This document shows positions 58,548 through 64,000 of a DNA stretch of 64,000 nt, piece by piece. Where the stretch lies: assembly GCF_000525795.1 (NCBI RefSeq), contig NZ_AOCG01000003.1, positions 95,564 to 159,563 of the forward strand. Reading direction: 5' to 3'. The DNA is from Listeria aquatica FSL S10-1188 (GTDB lineage Bacteria; Bacillota; Bacilli; Lactobacillales; Listeriaceae). The notes under the pieces were generated by a model. That model did no database searches. It was not told the origin of the DNA and worked only from the letters and a program-made list of their open reading frames with translations. The translations under genes and the position numbers were made by a program. The stretch's first letter is position 1; each line of letters begins with the position of its first letter.

Positions 58548-58758
58548 TTACACTTCATCACTTTGCTGTATCCCATTATTCACATAAGCATAAGCTCTAT
58601 TAATAGACTTTTTTCGTGTAGATAAAGCTATTTTTGTTTTTAAAATATCTACTTATCTTTTGTTTAAACACGATTCTCAAAAGCTTTTTCCTGCTATGAG
58701 CTTTCATTAAGTTAATAAACTCGCTATCATTCCAATCCTCTTTCGATGCTATTATCAC
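58548..58758 (-). CDS. Possible 69-residue basic protein at the end of the teichoic-acid operon
   Basis: A GTG at 58758, 9 bases after AGGAG within the end of the DUF6270 gene, opens a frame starting MIIASKEDWNDSEFINLMKA. It continues through a strongly basic stretch (HSRKKLLRIVFKQKISRYF). After removal of one A from a six-base run it ends NNGIQQSDEV. The coherent frame, ribosome site and overlap suggest a real gene. It may be an N-terminal remnant of a longer one. No family recognised. Confidence 0.42.
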
Positions 58759-59524
58759 CAATTAATTCTCCTAATTGCTGCAAAAAATCATGATAGAAAT
58801 CCTTCGTGAAGTGTACATAAAAGTTACCCCACGGATGTTCTTTTTCAAGTCTATACTTTTTTTTGTGTCATATCTAAAATTTGAACATTAAAATGTGTCT
58901 CTATATAGTCATTCATTTTATTCCAAATACAATTTAATCGCTCAATGTCTACTACTGGATACTTGCGTTTCTTCCTCCATTCGTTAAGCGAACTACCGTC
59001 TGTAAATAAATCTTCAAATTGCGCCTTTACTAAAATGATTCCGCAAGAAGGAACTTTGTCTTGCATAAACTGAAAAAATGCATCTAGATGCTGCACCCAT
59101 GTATCAAAATAAAGAATCGAAATCTGCTTCTATTGTCCATACAGCTTCTCCCTTTACTGGAGATACATTTTTAAATTTAGGATTATACGTAAAAAAGCCA
59201 TTATCCAGTCTTACAACTCCCAAATAAAGGTCAGCATAGGTATCGATAAGTAAGTACTCGGGCTGATTTGATTGAAGTAACTTGAAGAACTCTTTTGTAT
59301 GCTCTGTGCGATAATGCCACTTTGTAAAAGCATTCATCTTGTTTGTCTCTTCATTCTCCATAAAAGGTAACTCAGGCGACATAAGACTCAAAAAACTACA
59401 TTGATGCTGATGTAATATACATTCAAAAAAAATGTTTATACCCTGGATTAAAATTAGTATTGAAATTATCTCTAACTAAGCAGGAACCTACAATAGCGAT
59501 TTTTTTAGGTGTAATTCCACTCAT
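58727..59524 (-). CDS. DUF6270-type protein of polysaccharide clusters (three frameshifts)
   Basis: This is about 264 residues after one-base corrections in T runs near 59428-59435, 59111-59114 and 58858-58865. It starts MSGITPKKIAIVGSCLVRDN; GSC-x-x-RD is the conserved head of DUF6270 proteins, which resemble SGNH-type hydrolases or transferases. Later parts are YLLIDTYADLYLGVVRL and KEHPWGNFYVHF. It is last but one in the teichoic-acid operon with AGGGAAGGG upstream. A role in modifying the polymer is inferred. Confidence 0.65.
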
Positions 59525-59532
59525 TCCCTTCC

Positions 59533-60540
59533 CTACTCTGTTAAGGCACTTATTTGCTCTACAATTTTATGTAAATTACTTGATGACAGCAAAAGCTCAT
59601 TAATAGCTGTAATTTGTTCTACAATTGTATTCTTTGAAATATCCGCATGTTTATGAACGGATGAGTCAAATACATCATGAATTTCAACAGATTCAGATGG
59701 AATTTGCGAATATAAATTATAATTAAATGAAATTAGAGGATAGCCAAAAATGAGTCTTCTTCTAGTTGTTTCTTTATTCGCTAATTTTACTAAATCATTT
59801 AAAATGCTTCTTTTACGAAAATCACGTAGATAATGCAGATCATTTTCTCGGTTATATTGCTCAGTGCTGATAATCGGATCTACTGTAACAGAATTATAAT
59901 CACCAAGTAGGCTATGATATAATGCGCCCGTTCCACCCTTTGATCCGCCATATAATACAACATCTTCTTTTACAATATGTTGAGAATCCATCACAAATCG
60001 AATGGCACTTTGAACATCTGACTCCATCTCCATATAATTAAAGGTATTGATATAATGGCTTCCGTAAGATAGATTTAAATCCATCAGTCGCATTATAACC
60101 GTGTTTTTCAGCAAATGTTTCTGCATGCTTGCAAACGAAGTCGTAAAACAACGATGAGCGATATTCGCACTATAATAATGCTCTTTTGGCGGCATTGGTG
60201 AAAAAATGACAACCAGACGTTTAGGAGCAAGCTTATTCTCTTTTTCAGCAGGTACACGTTCTAAAGAGTAAAATAAATCACCATGCTGGATTAAATCTTT
60301 CCGTTGCCAAATCGTATGCACATCTTTACGTCGAATAAAATAGGAAGATTGTCCAGAATGCATATATAAAATATAATCATGTGCCAAAATTGCTTTATAC
60401 ATTTCTAAAATGGGCTGTGTTTCTCGAGACAACTCTAAAATGTTCTTATTCGAAAAAGTTTTTACAACCAGTTTCTTTTTTTCATATTCACACTGAAAGT
60501 TATAAATATCTGTAAACTCCATGTCCTTATCTGCCACCAT
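59533..60540 (-). CDS. XcbB/CpsF-like accessory polysaccharide protein (alpha/beta-hydrolase fold)
   Basis: This is a 335-residue cytoplasmic protein. The segment VVLYGGSKGGTGALYHSLLG contains a nucleophile-elbow-like G-x-S-x-G, followed by DPIIS. This pattern is typical of the XcbB/CpsF family found in capsule and wall-polymer loci. It lies 3 bases after the TagF-like gene, with GGAGGG overlapping the end of that gene. Its enzymatic role is not established; acyl transfer is one possibility. Confidence 0.65.
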   Translation of the reverse strand: MVADKDMEFTDIYNFQCEYEKKKLVVKTFSNKNILELSRETQPILEMYKAILAHDYILYMHSGQSSYFIRRKDVHTIWQRKDLIQHGDLFYSLERVPAEKENKLAPKRLVVIFSPMPPKEHYYSANIAHRCFTTSFASMQKHLLKNTVIMRLMDLNLSYGSHYINTFNYMEMESDVQSAIRFVMDSQHIVKEDVVLYGGSKGGTGALYHSLLGDYNSVTVDPIISTEQYNRENDLHYLRDFRKRSILNDLVKLANKETTRRRLIFGYPLISFNYNLYSQIPSESVEIHDVFDSSVHKHADISKNTIVEQITAINELLLSSSNLHKIVEQISALTE

Positions 60541-60543
60541 CCA

Positions 60544-61856
60544 TTAGGCCCTCCCATTCAAAAATAATAACTTCATTAGTTTTTCATTTGTAAATACATT
60601 ATCTAAATTAAGTAATTTTTTCTGTATTGCGCTACAATATTGAAATACATTGAGCTCCTCTTCAAGAATCGCTTCTACAAGGCTCTCCGTTGTATAGGAT
60701 TTTCCTTCTAACAAGCAAGTTTTCTTCATATCAAAATACCATCCAATTTTTTTCTGATAGGTTTCTGAGTCCTCTTGTAAAATAATGATTTTCTTATTTA
60801 AATGTGCATAGTCAAAAATAGCAGAAGAATAATCAGAAATTAAGACGTCCACTAATAAAAATAACTCTTGAATATCTACAACTTCATTAAAAAAACAATG
60901 AATCCGTGGATCTAACGCTTTATAAAATCGGCGCAGTGATGTTTCTAAAGGGTGAAGCTTCACAATAATTTCATATTCTGATGGCAAAAGCTCAATCAAT
61001 TTCTTCAAGTCAATTCCTGTAACTTCGTCCCGTTCTTGTTTACGCCATGTTGGACAAAATAAAATATACTTTTTTGTCCCATCGAACGGCCGATTAAAAT
61101 ATTTCAGGTGAATACGAGACTTTTCTCCTTGTTTGTTACTATTCTCGATCAAGTAGGCGTTCCTAGGTGCTCCCATCTCAAGTATTTTCAGCTTTGGATT
61201 TTCTTCTAATGCAAATGCCGAACGAAATAACTTTGTGTTAAAAGCGGATGATGTCAATAGATAATCCCATTTTTTCATTCTAGGCAAAAAAGCGTTCAAT
61301 TCTTGCTGTCGTTGCTTCGTATTTTCTAAATCTGCAACCATTTTTTTCAAGGGTAAACCATGCCATGTCTGGATAACAACTTGATTAGGTGCTTTTCCAG
61401 CTTTATCAAGCGGATTCCCATTCACAATAATATACTTGCACATGCGAAAAGTCCGCTGATAGCTAGCACTTCCAAGTCGAAGTGCCTCAAAACCAAAATA
61501 TCGAATTTCCATATCTACTAGTTGATTCACAGAGCTAACAAAAATTTTTGCATTGGGGATGTTTTTCTTAATCCAAAGTGCGATATACTTTGGATCTCCA
61601 GAAAATGACTTTCCATGAAAAGATTCGATAAAATACATATTTTCATGAACATTTATTGTTTGTTGTTTCCTTTCTTTCCACGCATTTATTCGCTCCACCA
61701 AAGTTCGCAACATTATTTTAGTTGGAGGGCTCGTCAAAAACCTTCCAATAATTGGCTTATCTTTAAAAAAAACTATACATCAGGTAAAGTTTGGGTAATT
61801 GTTCTACCGGATTTGTCAGCACTTCTTTCCAGATTTCCTCTATGTTTTTTTTTCAA
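60544..61856 (-). CDS. CDP-glycerol glycerophosphotransferase, TagF/TagB-like (two frameshifts)
   Basis: The catalytic C-terminal domain is whole: IIVNGNPLDKAGK, QTWHGLPLKKM, FCPTWRKQERDE, KLHPLE and ISDYSSAIFDYA. These are the CDP-glycerol polymerase motifs. Removing one base from the nine-T run 61845-61853 and the eight-A run 61765-61772 extends the protein to about 436 residues from a TTG at 61856. The start is uncertain because no good ribosome site is visible and the upstream gene ends nearby. It adds glycerol-phosphate units to a wall polymer at the membrane. Confidence 0.82.
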
Positions 61857-61866
61857 TGTAAATTTC

Positions 61867-62887
61867 TTATTTTTTTTTCATTCGTGACGTGCGATAACAT
61901 TCCAGATAAAGAGGCACATAACTCTCAGATGCTGCAATAATCGGAAATGCTTGTCTATAATTAACTTCTTTTATAGATTTAAGAAAATTTAAAACACGTA
62001 TCCCGTCTTTTTGTATATCTTTCGAAATCCATTGGATATTATTAGGGTTACCATAAACTTCCCGTAACACATTGTCTTCCCCTGGAAATAAGATCACTCG
62101 CTTCCCTTTAGCAAGCGCTTCTAGAATCGAATAACCAAATGTTTCGTAGCGTGAAGTCGAAAAGTAGATATAATCAATTGGAGTTCCCTGATTTAAAAAA
62201 AACATTCGCATGCAGTCCATAATAATTAATCAGGTTGCGATATAACATTTCAGAAGGGCCGTACCCCTCAATGTACATTTTGACATGAGGCGCCTGAAGA
62301 TAATGGACAAGATAATCTAAGAGACGAATGGCATAAGATATATCCTTCACATCGTCCTCAAATCGAGAAAGCACATAAAGATTATTCGTTGATTTTTGCA
62401 CATTTTCCTCAGGCAAGCTAACATGATAGGTACTAACATGATGAACGAGAATGGCATCATATCCATACCTTGCTTGAAACTCTCTTTTGATAGACTCTGT
62501 CGAAACACGCACATAGTCGAGCGCATATAAATCTTCAGCTAAATTTTCTGGCAACATCCCAAGTGGTGCATGTATTTCCCCAATCACCAGTGAATAAGGA
62601 CAATAAAACTTGATGATTTGGGCTAGTGGAAAAAAGCTTTCTCGAGTGATGATATATAAATCAATTGAGTCATCTTTGCCTAAATCTAAAATTGGTCGAA
62701 ATTCCACCTGTTCACTTAATGATTCCATATGTCGGAGACTCAGAATATCTGTTTGTGAAAAGGAGCGTGAATTGTAAATAACAACATCGATTCCTTCTCG
62801 ATTAAATTCTTTAGTCAAATTTATATTGCTGCGACACGTTCCCCCTGGTGAAAAAATATTAAATCCAATAATTGCGACTTTCATCAT
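61867..62887 (-). CDS. GT4-type glycosyltransferase (one frameshift)
   Basis: This is about 339 residues after removing one A from the run 62198-62205. The N-terminus VAIIGFNIFSPGGTCRSNIN is the nucleotide-sugar Rossmann half. ETFGYSILEALAKGKRVILF is the E-x7-E motif of GT4 enzymes. It ends MKKK beside the TagF-like start. If the nine-T run (61870-61878) is also one too long, the frame would continue towards the TagF-like protein, so a fusion cannot be excluded. The sugar is unknown. Confidence 0.75.
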
Positions 62888-62962
62888 GCTAACTCCCCAA
62901 ACTCAAAAATCTCTCTCCAGCTTGGTCTCATCCACCAATTTTGGAAGAGGAATACCGTGGCA

Positions 62963-63361
62963 TTAAGCTTGAACGCTTCCCGCAAGTTGCTGTTTGATAT
63001 ATGTGGTTGAGATATTTTTTGTGCGCATCAAATAACAAACCTCGCAGTAATCGCTCAAAAAATCAAATTGGCCTTCCCAATCATTCCCCATCACAAAAAT
63101 ATCAATCTGATTTGTCTGAATATCTGTTATTTTTTGGTCCCAATTTGTTTCAGGAATCACTAGATCCACATGTTTGATGGCCTCAAGTAAATACTTGCGC
63201 TGTTCATAGTTATGAAATGCTTGTTTCCCCTTTGATTGATTAAATTCATCCGTAGACAAAACAACCGTTAAATGATCCCCTAATTGTCGAGCATGTTCGA
63301 GCAAACGAATATGTCCCCAATGTAACAAATCAAATGTTCCATATGTAATCACTTTTTTCAT
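62963..63361 (-). CDS. tagD: Glycerol-3-phosphate cytidylyltransferase
   Basis: This is a 132-residue nucleotidyltransferase. It has the YGTFDLLHWGHIRLLEHA (HxGH) and RTKNISTTYIK motifs of TagD/TarD. It makes CDP-glycerol, the donor for the TagF-like enzyme. It is the first gene of the cluster, with GGAGG upstream. Confidence 0.92.
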   Translation of the reverse strand: MKKVITYGTFDLLHWGHIRLLEHARQLGDHLTVVLSTDEFNQSKGKQAFHNYEQRKYLLEAIKHVDLVIPETNWDQKITDIQTNQIDIFVMGNDWEGQFDFLSDYCEVCYLMRTKNISTTYIKQQLAGSVQA

Positions 63362-63656
63362 AGAAATACCTCCCTATACTTTAATATTCTAAAAATGATC
63401 CTCCCCATTTTTATGAAAAAAATGTTTGCCCTAGTCATTATTTATCTAATGGACAACTCTATCTTAAAGTATATTACAGAAACGCAAAAAAGACTTTGAA
63501 CATTTTGACATAAAATTATCCAAATTGGATTTTTTTGGGTAAATAATTCTTTTTTAGGACTAGATGACACACTTTCGCAAAAATTTTATAAAGTATTCTA
63601 TTTACAAGATAAAATGTAGATTCCATTTAAAATCACTTCCTTCTTTTTTTCCTACA
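63362..63656. other. AT-rich intergenic region upstream of tagD
   Basis: No coding frame was supported. It must hold the tagD promoter on minus, but I could not pick a convincing -35/-10 pair. Nothing else was recognised. Confidence 0.4.
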
Positions 63657-63704
63657 GAAAAACAGGCTATCCATTTTCGGCTGAATACCGAAGACAGATA
63701 GCCT
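63657..63704 (-). terminator. Terminator of the DeoR-type gene
   Basis: AGGCTATC / GATAGCCT arms with an inner TCGG/CCGA stem (63664-63704); on minus followed by TTTTT. Confidence 0.75.
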
Positions 63705-63747
63705 ATCTTAATCTTAACTTTCACAACTTATGATCACTTCATATTTT

Positions 63748-64000
63748 TTAGTACAGGCAGGTAATATGATGTGCATTAAATCGCGCTTCTGTTTCTTCAT
63801 CTAATTTAAAATCAGTAATTAAATAATCAATATCGTGACATGCGAGACTTTGGTGCATAAATTTATGATTCATTTTTTCTTGTGTTGCAAGTAAGACGAG
63901 CAAGTTCGATTGTCTGCGATACGCCTGTTTGATGAGCGCCTCGCCTTCATGCGTTTCTGTCGCACCTTTATCATAATCAATCCCGCGGCAAGAAACAAAG
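63748..64000 (-). CDS. DeoR-family regulator, C-terminal part only
   Basis: This is the last 83 codons of a gene that starts beyond the right edge. The visible part, FVSCRGIDYDKGATETHEGE then LLVLLATQEKMNHKF and HDIDYLITDFKLDEE, is the end of the DeoR sensor domain. Target genes are unknown. Confidence 0.75.
   Translation of the reverse strand, partial: FVSCRGIDYDKGATETHEGEALIKQAYRRQSNLLVLLATQEKMNHKFMHQSLACHDIDYLITDFKLDEETEARFNAHHITCLY

Overview
The window looks like a chromosomal segment of a low-GC Firmicute of the family Listeriaceae, probably a Listeria species outside the L. monocytogenes core group. The basis is protein content and gene order. It has an addB-addA / IDEAL-domain protein / comK neighbourhood, a MarR regulator with two ABC half-transporters beside a MATE pump and an azoreductase, a BioY / Crp-Fnr pair, several Crp/Fnr regulators, an inositol regulon and a teichoic-acid cluster. 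The species is inferred; no rRNA gene or other marker is present. No prophage, transposase or tRNA was recognised.

Layout. 1-3.7 kb: a tight minus-strand operon with a secreted bacteriocin-like peptide, three membrane permease-like proteins, an ABC ATPase and a membrane-anchored protein cut by the window edge. 3.8-10.2 kb: housekeeping genes (HAD phosphatases, a purine permease behind PurR boxes, a PfpI-type protein, a SufT-like protein, YitV/YitU homologues, YisL) and a likely unannotated small RNA at 6.98-7.24 kb. 10.3-17.4 kb: addB-addA. 17.5-23.3 kb: IDEAL protein, intact comK, an XRE regulator next to a 29-residue ORF and a CD3324-type protein, a FusB-like EF-G-binding protein, a Crp/Fnr regulator, an Eis-type acetyltransferase and azoR. 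23.3-25.9 kb: a CstR-controlled persulfide/rhodanese operon. 25.9-32.4 kb: MarR plus a heterodimeric ABC exporter, a MATE pump and two small membrane proteins.

32.5-40.6 kb and 48.0-55.6 kb: the complete myo-inositol pathway in two blocks (iolABCDJH with iolR; iolE, iolG, iolI, two further Gfo/Idh/MocA dehydrogenases, an IolT-like permease and an AraC regulator). Between them, at 41.2-47.8 kb, is a cluster of carbamoyltransferase, APC antiporter, DDAH/arginine-deiminase-fold guanidine hydrolase, carbamate kinase and PucR regulator. It looks like an ATP-yielding route for an undefined guanidino compound. 55.8-56.2 kb: a short type II-like CRISPR array with no cas genes in view. 56.3-58.3 kb: GNAT, BioY behind a BirA operator, Crp/Fnr. 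58.5-63.4 kb: a teichoic-acid/capsule-type cluster (TagD, GT4, TagF-like, XcbB/CpsF-like, DUF6270). The end of a DeoR regulator lies at the right edge.

Sequence quality. About twenty genes are broken by single-base length differences, nearly always one extra base in a homopolymer. Removing one base restores a normal family member each time, so I treat these as probable sequencing errors rather than pseudogenes and give full-length coordinates.
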